A stretch of DNA of 64,000 nucleotides from CBDFKJ01 sp965248805 (lineage in GTDB: Bacteria; Pseudomonadota; Alphaproteobacteria; UBA6615), in contig CBDFKJ010000005.1 in NCBI GenBank assembly GCA_965248805.1, positions 186,001 through 250,000 of the forward strand, written 5' to 3'. The translations under genes were made by a program, and so were the position numbers. The notes beneath the pieces are model-generated. The model saw nothing but the letters and a program-made list of their open reading frames with translations. It did not search any database and was not told the origin of the DNA. Of this stretch, positions 53,060 through 63,297 are shown one piece after another; within the stretch, counting starts at the first letter, position 1, and each line of letters opens with the position of its first letter.

Positions 53060-53980
53060 ATGGACCGGGTTCTGACCCTCGTCTCAGGCGGCGTCCCTAT
53101 GGACGATAGCACACTGGAGCGCGTGGTCACGGCGCTGCGCGAAGGCGGTGCAGAGGTCGGCGCCGCTCACTGGCTGGCGCCGAGCCGAGCCTGTGACGTG
53201 CCCTTCGCCGGCATGGATGGCGATGCGGCCGATGCGACGGCGCGGCGCGCGTTGGCCGACGCGCCCATCGATGTGGCGGCGATCGGGACCCTTGGCCGGC
53301 GCAAGCGGCTGCTGCTGGCGGACATGGAATCGACCATGATCGAAAACGAAATGGTCGATGAAATGGCCGACATAACCGGCGTCGGCGCACGAATTGCCGA
53401 AGTCACCGCGGCGACGATGGCGGGAACGCTCGAGTTCGCGGCATCACTGCAGCAGCGGGCCGCGTCCTTCGCCGGCGCTTCCTCCGATATTGTTCAGCAG
53501 GCCCTGGCACGGGTGAGATTGTCCCCGGGCGCAGCGGTACTCGTTGCCACGATGCGCCATCACGGCACCCATACGGTGCTCTTGTCCGGCGGCTTTTCGT
53601 GTTTTGCCGCGCCGGTCGGTCGTACGCTCGGCTTCGACGACGTCGTCGCGAACACGCTCGAGATCGACGGCTCGGTGCTGACTGGCAAGGTACGGGCGCC
53701 GATACTGGATCGAGCCGGCAAGGCGGCGGTGCTGCAGCGCTTCGTCAAACAGCTCGGCGTGGGGGCCCGCGACGTGTTGGCCATCGGCGACGGCGCCAAC
53801 GATCTTGACATGATGCGTGCGGCCGGTCTGGGCGTCGCCTATCGGGCAAAGCCGATCGTTGCCGCCGCCGCCGGGGCACGCATCGACCACGCCGATCTGC
53901 GCGCCGTCCTATACCTGCAAGGCTATGCCGAGAGCGAGATCGTCACGCCCGACGTTGCGCTGCCGATCAGCCCTCGTTGA
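53060..53980 (+). CDS. serB: Phosphoserine phosphatase
   Basis: SerB completes serine synthesis by removing phosphate from phosphoserine. The 306 residues consist of an ACT-like N-terminal domain and a HAD phosphatase domain with LLLADMESTMIENEMVDEMA (nucleophile Asp near residue 87; the DxEST variant is common in alphaproteobacteria), VLLSGGFSCFAAPVG and DVLAIGDGANDLDMMRAAGL. ATG 53060 is 19 bases from the miaA start on the other strand. The 3' end overlaps the convergent protease gene by 14 bases. Confidence 0.94.
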   Translation: MDRVLTLVSGGVPMDDSTLERVVTALREGGAEVGAAHWLAPSRACDVPFAGMDGDAADATARRALADAPIDVAAIGTLGRRKRLLLADMESTMIENEMVDEMADITGVGARIAEVTAATMAGTLEFAASLQQRAASFAGASSDIVQQALARVRLSPGAAVLVATMRHHGTHTVLLSGGFSCFAAPVGRTLGFDDVVANTLEIDGSVLTGKVRAPILDRAGKAAVLQRFVKQLGVGARDVLAIGDGANDLDMMRAAGLGVAYRAKPIVAAAAGARIDHADLRAVLYLQGYAESEIVTPDVALPISPR

Positions 53981-55460
53981 CGCGCACCGCAACGAAGCGC
54001 AGATCACCGTCGCGCGCCACCAACAGCAGCACCGAGCGCCGGCCGCTGTCCTTCGCGGCCTGAATCCGCGACTGCACTTGCGCCGGCGAAGAGACGACCT
54101 CTTGGCTGACCTCGACGATCACGTCGCCGGTCTGGATGCCCTTTTCGGCCGCCGGTCCATTTTCCTCGACATCGGTGACCAGGACTCCCGCAACATCGGC
54201 CGCCAGGCTGTGCTCCTGGCGCAGCTCATCGGTGATCGAGGCGAGGCCGACGCCGATCATGCCGATGTCACCAGTGGCGGCATCCTCCGCGATGTCGGCA
54301 TTGGGCAGCGCCGCCAGTTCCTCGGCGGCTTCCAACTCGCCGACTGAGATTGCGACCTTTTGCGGACCGCCTTTACGCCATACGTCAACGTCGACCACCC
54401 TGCCGATCTCGGTCTCTGCGACAAAGCGGGGCAGTTCGCGCATCTGCAGGATATAGCGGCCGTCGAACGACAGAATGACGTCACCGGCCTCGATGCCGCC
54501 GTCCTCAGCCGGCCCACCTTCGGTCACGCTGGCGACGAGTGCGCCGCGCGCCTTGTCGAGACCGAGACTCTCGGCGATTTCGTCCGTGACGGTCTGAATC
54601 CGGACCCCGAGCCAGCCGCGCTTGGTGCGGCCGAAATCACGCAACTGTTCGATCACCCGGAACGCGATCGATGACGGCACCGCGAAGCCGATACCGACGC
54701 TGCCGCCGGACGGAGAGAAGATCGCGGTGTTGACGCCGATCACCTGGCCATCGAGGTTGAACAGAGGCCCGCCCGAATTGCCGCGATTGATCGAGGCGTC
54801 AGTCTGGATGAAGTTGTCATAGGGACCGGCGTTGATATCGCGTGCGCGCGCCGAGATGATGCCGGCGGTGACGGAGCCGCCCAGGCCGAACGGATTGCCG
54901 ATGGCCATGACCCAGTCACCGACCCGCGAGATTTCCGAATCACCCCACCCAACGGCCGGCAAGTCGCGGTCGGGTACGATCTTCAGCAACGCCAGATCGG
55001 TCTTCTCATCGACACCGACAAGCTCGGCTTCGTACTTGGTGTCGTCCTGCAGGATTACCGAGATTTCGTCGGCCTCGGCGATCACGTGGTTGTTGGTCAC
55101 GATGTAGCCAGCCGGATCGATAATGAATCCCGATCCCAATGACGCGGCGCGGCGCGGCTCGTTGCGCGGCCGGTTGCGCTCGAAGAAATCACGGAAGAAA
55201 TCCTCGAATGGGGATCCGGGCGGCGCTTGCGGTATTTCAAACTGTTGGCCGCCGGCAGCAGCCTGCGTCGACGAGATATTAACAACGGACGGTAGGAGAA
55301 TCTCGGCCAGGTCGGCGAACGATTCCGGCGCTGGCGCCGCGATCCCGGTGAAGGCACTGCCGACGACGGCCGCTGCCGCCACCATGCTTACCGCGGCACG
55401 GGCGATCACCGTGCCGAGCCGTGCTCGACTGTCGAGGAGAGATGTGGGGGCGTGGTGCAT
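53967..55460 (-). CDS. degQ: Periplasmic serine protease of the Do/DegQ family
   Basis: A 497-residue HtrA-type protease and chaperone. An N-terminal export segment (AAVSMVAAAAVVGSAFTGIA) precedes the trypsin-like domain with catalytic His (NNHVI, near residue 121), Asp (KTDLALLK) and Ser (RGNSGGPLFN, near residue 227), then two PDZ domains beginning RGWLGVRIQTV and about residue 395. It degrades misfolded envelope proteins. The gene is transcribed away from the DUF2065 gene's start with 220 bases between them. Confidence 0.94.
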   Translation of the reverse strand: MHHAPTSLLDSRARLGTVIARAAVSMVAAAAVVGSAFTGIAAPAPESFADLAEILLPSVVNISSTQAAAGGQQFEIPQAPPGSPFEDFFRDFFERNRPRNEPRRAASLGSGFIIDPAGYIVTNNHVIAEADEISVILQDDTKYEAELVGVDEKTDLALLKIVPDRDLPAVGWGDSEISRVGDWVMAIGNPFGLGGSVTAGIISARARDINAGPYDNFIQTDASINRGNSGGPLFNLDGQVIGVNTAIFSPSGGSVGIGFAVPSSIAFRVIEQLRDFGRTKRGWLGVRIQTVTDEIAESLGLDKARGALVASVTEGGPAEDGGIEAGDVILSFDGRYILQMRELPRFVAETEIGRVVDVDVWRKGGPQKVAISVGELEAAEELAALPNADIAEDAATGDIGMIGVGLASITDELRQEHSLAADVAGVLVTDVEENGPAAEKGIQTGDVIVEVSQEVVSSPAQVQSRIQAAKDSGRRSVLLLVARDGDLRFVAVRVNEG

Positions 55461-55681
55461 GCTCGTAGCTACTCCCTGGCTCGGCTAATCATACGGCTGA
55501 CTATGACCCGACATAGTAAGAGATTTAGCCAACAATGTGGTGACGAATTTCTCGCGTCAAGGGTATTGGGCCGCCAGCGGGCGATGGCCGCTTCCCATTG
55601 AAGCACGCTGGAATCGGCAGAATCCGGCGAATGTCGGCGATCAAAACCTCGTGCGATGGCGCTCACGTCGGTCATGCCCAC

Positions 55682-55867
55682 CTATCCGCGCAGAAACCAT
55701 ACGCAGACGATCCCGACCACTGCCGCAGCGATACCGCCCTTGCGCAACGTATCTTCCGATCTGGTCAAAACCGTTTCCACCAGCCGCTTCATAGCTGCTG
55801 GAAAGGCCGCGTAGATGACGCCCTCAATCACCAGGACAAGCGCCAGCGCCGTTAGGAAGTCGCGCAT
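55682..55867 (-). CDS. DUF2065 small membrane protein
   Basis: A 61-residue protein with two membrane helices, LTALALVLVIEGVIYAAFPA and GIAAAVVGIVCVWFLRG, matching DUF2065 proteins that are regularly encoded next to hflC and hflK. It may be an accessory subunit of the HflKC complex; function is not established. Confidence 0.82.
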   Translation of the reverse strand: MRDFLTALALVLVIEGVIYAAFPAAMKRLVETVLTRSEDTLRKGGIAAAVVGIVCVWFLRG

Positions 55868-55922
55868 ATATGCTACGCCGCCGCCGAAGCCGGCCTAGCG
55901 CCAGCTCCGGGCGCTCAGCGCG

Positions 55923-56861
55923 TCATCGCGGCGCCGGCGGCGCGGCCGGTCCGGGCGGCAAGGCGCCCAATGCGGGCGGAGCGATGATCGGGCCGACGAA
56001 ATCCCCTTGCCGGAAGTAGCGGAAGAAGTCGCTGTCCGGTGACAGCACGAGCGTGGTGCTTTCATCCAGGAAGGTCTGCCGATAGGCGTCGAGTGTGCGA
56101 TAGAAGTCGAAGAACTGCTGATCTCGGCCATAGGCTTCGCCTAGAATCAGATTTCGCCCGGCGTCGCCTTCACCGCGCAATATCGACGATTGGCGCTCGG
56201 CCTGGGCGAGTATGACCGTTCGCTCGCGGTCGGCCTCGGCGCGAATTCGGCGCGCATTCTGCTCGCCTTCCGCGCGCAAGGTTGCGGCCTCACGCTCGCG
56301 TTCGGAGCGCATGCGGTCGTACACGTTGGTCAAAACGTCGCCCGGCAGTTCGGTCCGGCCGATGCGCACATCGACAAGCTCGATCCCATACGCGGTGCCT
56401 TCCTCGGCCACCGCGTCGCGGATCCTGCGCATGATGTCGGCGCGCTTCTCCGACAACAATTCCGTCAGATTGCTCTCGCCCAGGATGGCGCGCACCGAGG
56501 AGTTGAGGACGCGCCCGAAACGGTCGACGAACACAGATTCATTCCCGACCGTCTGGTAATACAAAAGCACGTTGGTGATGCGATAGCGAGCGAAGGCGTC
56601 AACGATGATCCGTTTCTGGTCGGTGAGGATCACCTGTTCCTCCGGCGGATCGACGTTGAGAACGCGGATGTCGAATTCGACGACGTTCTGGATGATCGGC
56701 CACTTGAACTTCAGTCCAGGCTCGGTGTGTTCATCCACTGGCTCACCAAATTCCAGCACCAGCACCTGTTTGGTTTGATGGACGATGAACATGGACGAAG
56801 ACGCGGTGATGGCCACCGCCAAGACGACGATAGCCAGCGTTATCATGCTCACCCGGTTCAT
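55923..56861 (-). CDS. hflC: FtsH-protease regulator HflC
   Basis: HflC is an SPFH/prohibitin-family membrane protein that assembles with HflK around the FtsH protease. The 312 residues show an N-terminal helix (MITLAIVVLAVAITASSSMF), the SPFH domain with IVHQTKQVLVLEFGEPV, and the coiled coil SEREREAATLRAEGEQNARR. The C-terminal tail is proline/alanine-rich. Its ATG overlaps the hflK stop (ATGA). Confidence 0.94.
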   Translation of the reverse strand: MNRVSMITLAIVVLAVAITASSSMFIVHQTKQVLVLEFGEPVDEHTEPGLKFKWPIIQNVVEFDIRVLNVDPPEEQVILTDQKRIIVDAFARYRITNVLLYYQTVGNESVFVDRFGRVLNSSVRAILGESNLTELLSEKRADIMRRIRDAVAEEGTAYGIELVDVRIGRTELPGDVLTNVYDRMRSEREREAATLRAEGEQNARRIRAEADRERTVILAQAERQSSILRGEGDAGRNLILGEAYGRDQQFFDFYRTLDAYRQTFLDESTTLVLSPDSDFFRYFRQGDFVGPIIAPPALGALPPGPAAPPAPR

Positions 56862-58003
56862 GGCGCCGCTCCGTTGCCGGCGCCGCGTATTCGCCGGTTC
56901 ACTTCCGGCAACGGCAGATACGGCACGACGCCGCCGGCGCCCTCGGCGGTGGGATCGATGATGATCTTGTTGGCGTTGGCCAGGACATCGGTCATCGTAT
57001 CCAAATACATGCGACGTCGGGTCACTTCCGGCGCGGTCTGATAGGCGGTGTGGACGTCAATAAAACGGTTCGCTTCGCCCTCCGATTCCTTGATCACTCG
57101 CTCCTTGTAGGCGGTTGCGTCCTCGACGATGCGCGACGCCTCGCCGCGCGCGGTCGGCACGATGCGGTTGAGATAGGCGTCGGCCTCGTTCTGGGTCCGG
57201 GTGCGATCCTGGCGCGCCCTCTGCACGTCATTGAACGCATCGATCACCGGCCCGGGCGGCTCGACTTCGAGCAATTGAATGGCCTGGACGAATATGCCGG
57301 CCTGGTAGTCGTCCAACACCTGCTGCAGCAGGGCCTGTGTGTCCTGTTCAACGGACACGCGTCCGGTGGTCAACAATGTCTGCAAAGGCGTGCGCCCGAC
57401 GACTTCACGCATCGCGCTTTCGGCGGCGATCCGCACGGTCGGCTCCGGATCACGGATCTTGAACAGGAACTCGCCGGCGTCGCGGATCTTCCACAAGACC
57501 GTAAAATCCAAATCGGCGACGTTCTGGTCGGCCGTGAGCATGAGGCTTTCCTTCGGCATGTCCGATCGCCGCGTGGAGATCCGGGCGTCGACATCCGCGC
57601 CGCCGCGAAAACCGATATCGACCCGGTTCAATCGCTCCGTGTTGGGCGTGACGACCTCGCCGATCGGACTCGGCGGCCAATAGTGCCATCCAGGTGCGGT
57701 CGTCGCGCCGACCCACTCGCCCAGTAGCAGCGGCACGCCCTGCTCGGCCGGGGACACGGTGTAGAATCCGGTCAATCCCCAGAGAAACACGGCGACGCCC
57801 GCCACCAACGCCAGCCCCTTGCCGCCGCCGACGCCCCCGGGCATGGCGCGTCGTACGCGGTCTTGGCTGCGGCGCAGCAGGTCCTCGAGATTAGGCGGGG
57901 TCGGTCCGCCGCCGGAGCCGCCGGATCCGCCGGGGCGCTGGCCCCACGGGCCGCCACCGCTACCCCAAGGGCCGCCGCCGCCTCCTTGATTGCTCCATGG
58001 CAT
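56858..58003 (-). CDS. hflK: FtsH-protease regulator HflK
   Basis: The 381-residue partner of HflC. It has a glycine/tryptophan/proline-rich cytoplasmic start (GGGPWGSGGGPWGQ), a membrane helix (GLALVAGVAVFLWGLTGFYT), an SPFH domain with VSPAEQGVPLLLGEWVG, and the conserved region DAFNDVQRARQDRTRTQNEA. It is transcribed with hflC and the DUF2065 gene. Confidence 0.94.
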   Translation of the reverse strand: MPWSNQGGGGGPWGSGGGPWGQRPGGSGGSGGGPTPPNLEDLLRRSQDRVRRAMPGGVGGGKGLALVAGVAVFLWGLTGFYTVSPAEQGVPLLLGEWVGATTAPGWHYWPPSPIGEVVTPNTERLNRVDIGFRGGADVDARISTRRSDMPKESLMLTADQNVADLDFTVLWKIRDAGEFLFKIRDPEPTVRIAAESAMREVVGRTPLQTLLTTGRVSVEQDTQALLQQVLDDYQAGIFVQAIQLLEVEPPGPVIDAFNDVQRARQDRTRTQNEADAYLNRIVPTARGEASRIVEDATAYKERVIKESEGEANRFIDVHTAYQTAPEVTRRRMYLDTMTDVLANANKIIIDPTAEGAGGVVPYLPLPEVNRRIRGAGNGAAP

Positions 58004-58198
58004 TTTGATGGTCCTCTATTCGCAGCCGCGCCGCGTGGCGGCCTTCTTCAGGCTTGGGCTCATACCCATATGTCGAGCCGACCGCAACGATATGCACAGG
58101 CCACACTCCGAGCCACACGGAGCGCGTGGCCGGGTCTCCACATAAGTCTATATAGAGTATTGACGGCCTTGGCGGAGTTTTCAACCGGGACGGGACCG

Positions 58199-59284
<1,086 letters not shown>

Positions 59285-59413
59285 AAGGCCCGCAGCCCAG
59301 GGCGCGACGGCGCGCCTAAGGCCATCTTAACGCATCGGTCGTGCCAAGGTCGGAGTATCCCCGTCGCCCCCCCGCCCAATGCCCATCCCTCCGGACGGCA
59401 CCGCCTGAGATCC

Positions 59414-60619
59414 ATGCGCTCAAGCTTCCCGCATGACAATGCCGCCTTGCCCGATCTGGCCATCGCCGTGGGCGTGGCGGTCGGCCTATTTGCTGTCGCG
59501 GCGTTTTTGGATCTGAGCGAGGTCTGGTATGGGTGGGTCCACGCACACGAAGGTTGGGAACTGGACGAGGTGCCCATCGCGCTGGGCCTCAGCAGCGCCT
59601 CGTTCGGCTGGTTCGCCTATCGCCGCTGGCGTCACTCCGCTCGGGAACTTCAAGACAGAATCCGGCTGACTCGGCAGCTTGAACGGGAGATCGCCAGCCG
59701 CCAGCAGGCCACGGCCGCACTCGAACGAAGCCAGCGCGAGTTGCGGCAGCGTATGGGAGAGCTTGAACTGGCGCATGAATCGGCAAAGGCGCACGAGGCG
59801 GAATTGGTCCGTATGGCGAGTGATCTCGAAGCTGCGCGCGATGCCGCCCAGTCCGCAAACACCGCCAAATCCGAATTTCTCGCCAACATGAGCCATGAAC
59901 TCAGGACGCCCCTCAACTCAATCATAGGATTCTCTGAGTTTCTGAACAGTGCGACCTTCGGACCCTTGGGCGATCCTCGATACAACGACTATGCGCAGGA
60001 CATTGCGACCTCGGGACAGCACCTGCTTGATCTGATCAATGACATCTTGGACTTGTCGAAGATTGAGTCTGGGATGGACGATCTCAGGGAGATGTCGCTC
60101 GATCTCATACAAGCCATCGATATGGCGCGCCGGCTGGTGACGCAGAAGGCCGAGTGTGCGGGGGTCGAACTGACGGTCGAGGTGCAGGACGGCCTGCCGC
60201 CGCTACGCGCCGACGCGCGCAAGTTGAAGCAGGCTCTGGTGAACTTGCTCGCCAACGCGATTAAGTTCACGCCAGAAGGCGGCGCCGTCAGGCTAAAGGC
60301 CTGGTGCCGGCCCGAAAGTGGTTTCGTCATACAGGTAATCGACTCCGGCATCGGCATGGCGGCCGACGACATTCCCGTGGCGCTTTCCAAGTTTGGTCAG
60401 ATAGACACTGACCTCGGCCGCAACCTCAAAGGCACGGGTCTCGGCCTGCCGCTGGCAAAAGGCCTGGTCGAGCAACACGGCGGCGTGTTCGACCTGCAGA
60501 GCCAGATAGGCGCCGGCACCACGGTGACCATACGCCTGCCGGCGTCACGAATCGACGTGAGCGCCGAAGCGCAAGCGGATCAGACGAACGCCGCCTGGGC
60601 GAGTCTATCGTTCCTCTAG
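59414..60619 (+). CDS. Membrane-bound sensor histidine kinase
   Basis: A 401-residue kinase with two N-terminal hydrophobic segments (LAIAVGVAVGLFAVAAFLDL and ALGLSSASFGWFAY), a long coiled coil (residues about 75-150), the H-box FLANMSHELRTPLNSIIGFS with His near residue 160, and the ATPase domain with LVNLLANAIKFTPEGG, VIDSGIGM and GTGLGLPLAKGLVEQHGG. No periplasmic sensor domain of note and no receiver are present, and no response-regulator gene is adjacent, so partner and signal are unknown. Confidence 0.88.
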   Translation: MRSSFPHDNAALPDLAIAVGVAVGLFAVAAFLDLSEVWYGWVHAHEGWELDEVPIALGLSSASFGWFAYRRWRHSARELQDRIRLTRQLEREIASRQQATAALERSQRELRQRMGELELAHESAKAHEAELVRMASDLEAARDAAQSANTAKSEFLANMSHELRTPLNSIIGFSEFLNSATFGPLGDPRYNDYAQDIATSGQHLLDLINDILDLSKIESGMDDLREMSLDLIQAIDMARRLVTQKAECAGVELTVEVQDGLPPLRADARKLKQALVNLLANAIKFTPEGGAVRLKAWCRPESGFVIQVIDSGIGMAADDIPVALSKFGQIDTDLGRNLKGTGLGLPLAKGLVEQHGGVFDLQSQIGAGTTVTIRLPASRIDVSAEAQADQTNAAWASLSFL

Positions 60620-60678
60620 CGTCCGTCGGCGGATGGACCGCGCTCTGTCTTCAAAAGGTGAGCGTGCCAGACGAGGGC

Positions 60679-60765
60679 TGGTGCGGACGGCGAGACTCGA
60701 ACTCGCACTCGCTTACGCGAACGGGATTTTAAGTCCCGTGTGTCTACCGGTTCCACCACGCCCGC
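60679..60765 (-). tRNA. tRNA-Leu (anticodon UAA)
   Basis: On the minus strand the gene has acceptor GCGGGCG / CGTCCGC, a D arm containing GGTGGAACCGGTAGACAC, anticodon loop CTTAAAA (TAA), a long variable arm as expected for leucine tRNA, T arm GAGTTCGAGTCTC and encoded ACCA. It is 87 bases and intact. Confidence 0.95.
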
Positions 60766-60843
60766 GGCGGTGCGGTTGTAGCGGCAATCAGGAGGGTTCG
60801 CCAGCGAGGCGGGGTGAGCGAGGGTTAGTCCGGGCGGCCTCGG

Positions 60844-61463
60844 TCAGCCGCCGCCGATGACGTCGGTGAGAATGTCCAAGATGATGCCGGTCGCCTGCTC
60901 GATCAGCAGCACGTCCTGGTCGACCACCACGCGCTCGGTGCCGAAGCGCTGCCGGGGCAGGCGCCGGCTCAGTTCCTCCGGCAGGGCGCGTTTGGCCAGA
61001 CCCGGCGGCAACGTGCCATTGCGCTCGTATTGCCGCGCCAGTCCCCGCGGCAATTCGTCGCGTTTGGCCAGCCCGGGCGGCAGGCTGCGCCCCGGGCCAC
61101 CTTGCCGTGCGCGCCGGTCAAGCCGGTCGCCGTCGGCACGCGCCGGCTCGGGCGCGTAGTATTCGCGAAGGCGTTTGTATATCTATGTGACCCAGAACGA
61201 TAGCACTTCATTTTGTTTTCTTGGCAAGCTTCTCTGGGTCCGACTGCCGACTCTTGATGCCGAGAAAATTCGATTTCGAGACGACCTTCTGGCCGGTTTC
61301 TGGGTCCGTCAAGTATATAATCACCTTCGCGAATGAGGTGTTTCTCGGTCTCCGAGAAGACGATATCGAACGCGCGGTCATTGGCATTGTCGCGTTCGGC
61401 CTGGGCCGCGGCGGTTCCGCCGAGCGCGATCAGCATCGCCAAGCTCGCGAGAATCGTCCGCAC
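60844..61463 (-). pseudogene. CigR/RcnB-like exported protein, split by a 164-bp insert
   Basis: The 5' part (from ATG 61463) has a signal peptide, TILASLAMLIALGGTAAAQA, and reads to EKHLIRE; the 3' part resumes YYAPEPARADG, GRSLPPGLAKRDELPRGLAR and ends FGTERVVVDQDVLLIEQATG, with the repeats PPGLAKR and the C-terminal strand typical of the CigR/RcnB-like family. Between them is an insert (61170-61333) whose length is not a multiple of three, so the C-terminal domain is out of frame. Confidence 0.75.
61170..61333. mobile_element. MITE-like insert with 8-bp target duplication
   Basis: TTCGCGAA occurs at 61162-61169 and again at 61326-61333, and the sequence outside them joins perfectly into the CigR/RcnB-like frame. 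The inserted unit has imperfect inverted ends about 30 bases long (GGCGTTTGTATATC and GGTGATTATATACT as reverse complement of the right end, both reaching a shared GACCCAGAA). It is AT-richer than its surroundings. The minus strand also carries a 3'-end-like coding frame, IYLTDPETGQKVVSKSNFLG, ending in TGA within the insert. Confidence 0.7.
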
Positions 61464-61686
61464 CGGTGCGCCTCCTTGCCGAGTCGATTAATCTGCGCGC
61501 CGCTTGCCGTCATGTGGCACGCACGCGCGGCCAAAGTGTGGGCCGCGTCCGTTGACACAACATTAAGCCATGGCGCCCTGGTCGGGCAACGCGCTCAACC
61601 ATTTGTTTGCCATAACGCGCGCATAAAATGCTATCGGCGATGCGTACGCGACGCAGTATGGCGGCCGACAAACAAGGGGACATACG

Positions 61687-62589
61687 ATGACGCGATTTGC
61701 ACTCGTCCTATTGGCGCTTGTTGGGCTGTGGGCGCCGCCAGCATCCGGTGACGAGTCGCGGGCCTACGCGGAGGGGTTGCTGTGGCGCGTGGAGGGCCCG
61801 ACCGCGGCTGCCAGCTACGTTTTCGGAACCGCACATGTCACCGACGCGCGGGTGCGGGCGGTGGTGCAGGACATGATCGAGACCGTTGGCCCGTTGGACA
61901 GCATCTCGCTGGAGGTCGTGCCATCGCCAGCGGCGATCGCTGCCGTCGCCCAGCGCATGATCGCCCTGGAAGGCCCGACCTTGTCCGAGCGCGTCGGCGC
62001 AGAACTGTTCGCGCAGACGGTCGAGGTTGCCGTGCCATACGGTTTGAACGCCGCGGTCTTGGAACGGTTCAAACCGTGGGCGGTGGCCGTGACCCTAAGT
62101 GTGCCGGTGTCCGAAGTCCGAGCCCAGGCTGCCGGCAGTCTCAACTCAGAGGGCCTCTTGGAGGCTCACGCGACGAGCAACCAGATCGCGTTGTATGGGA
62201 TCGAAACCTACGACGAGCAGATCGGCCTGTTCGACGGACTTGCCGAGGCCGAACAGATCGAAATGCTGCGCCTCGCCGTCCAGTACAGCGACGTCGTCGA
62301 CGAACTATTTGCGCGGCTCGTCGATGCCTATCTGGCGCGCGACCTGAACAAAGTCTATCGCCTGATGGAAGAAATGGCGGTCGGACAGGAGGCGGAGCTT
62401 TAGGCCTTCTTCGAGAGCGAGTTGATTGAGGGACGCAACCACCGGATGGTGGAACGCATCCTGCCGCGCCTGGCCGAAGGCAACGCCCTCATCGCTGTCG
62501 GCGCGTTGCACCTGCCCGACGAAGCCGGCGTGCTGAGGTTGCTCGAGCAGCGCGGCTACACGATCGCGCGGATGGATGGCGCGCGCTAG
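61687..62589 (+). pseudogene. TraB/GumN-family exported protein with an in-frame amber codon
   Basis: The protein starts with a signal peptide (LVLLALVGLWAPPASG) and has YVFGTAHVTDARV, the first conserved histidine region of TraB/GumN proteins. At 62401-62403 a TAG interrupts the frame after GQEAEL. The same frame continues without other stops for 61 codons with FFESELIEGRNHRMVERILP and LIAVGALHLPDEAGVLRLLE, the C-terminal conserved block, to a stop at 62587-62589. A single base change (for example CAG or GAG to TAG) explains it. Translation would give only the first 238 residues. Confidence 0.8.
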
Positions 62590-63257
62590 CTGTCCGCGTA
62601 CAGCGCCAGGATCATGCTGAGTTGACACAACGGCCGGCCCGATTCGGCGGCCCAGGTGTTGAAAGCACTCTGAACGGTGGCGCGCGCCGCCTTGCTCTTG
62701 GCCTCGCCGGCAATGACGCCCAGCCGGTTCAGCGCCCGGGTGACGTCCGGCGACAACAGGAACGTGTCCTTGCCCGCCATGCGCAGGAACACCGCGCCGG
62801 AGCCGCCGCCCAAGTGGGCGAAGCGTTTGGCGAGATCAGCCCATAATCCGACGATGTCGGTCCCCGGCCACGCGGCGAGATAGGCACCGAAGCTTCCGGA
62901 CTGGGCGGCCAGCTCGTCCATGGCCGCGGCGTTGGTGCGTACAGCCTTGATCTTGCCCCAGTGGCGGATGATGCGCTTGTTGCCCATGAGCGCCTCCAGG
63001 TCTTCATCGGATATCGCGCCCGCGGGTTTGGGTTGGAAGCCGTGAAACACCTCCTCGAACGCCGGCCATTTGTTGTCGACCATCTGGTGGCTGAGCCCGG
63101 CGCGGAAGATGCGACGGGCCATCAGCGACAGGTAGCGGTCATCGGTTGTGGCGCGCAGCTTCTTGTCGGTCTGCGGTGTCGGCAATCGGTCCTTCAGCGC
63201 TTTTGCGCCGCCGGCGCGGGCTTCCGCCGCCGCCACGATGGACCCAATGTCACTCAC
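62586..63257 (-). CDS. DNA-3-methyladenine glycosylase I family protein
   Basis: A 223-residue helical protein related to the Tag family, which excises alkylated adenines. The core is YLSLMARRIFRAGLSHQMVD, NKWPAFEEVFHGFQP and NKRIIRHWGKIKAVRTNA, corresponding to the helix-hairpin region of the family. The zinc-binding C-x17-H pattern of Escherichia coli Tag is not seen, so it belongs to a divergent subgroup. It converges on the TraB-like gene, overlapping its end by four bases. Confidence 0.75.
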   Translation of the reverse strand: MSDIGSIVAAAEARAGGAKALKDRLPTPQTDKKLRATTDDRYLSLMARRIFRAGLSHQMVDNKWPAFEEVFHGFQPKPAGAISDEDLEALMGNKRIIRHWGKIKAVRTNAAAMDELAAQSGSFGAYLAAWPGTDIVGLWADLAKRFAHLGGGSGAVFLRMAGKDTFLLSPDVTRALNRLGVIAGEAKSKAARATVQSAFNTWAAESGRPLCQLSMILALYADS

Positions 63258-63297
63258 GTTGTTACCACCGGCCGCACGTTTCGGTTGCTCGCCTCGA

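Noticed and set aside
62401..62403. Pyrrolysine or other recoding of the amber codon
   Set aside because: TraB/GumN proteins are not known to contain pyrrolysine and no pyl genes or special downstream structure are visible; a point mutation is simpler.
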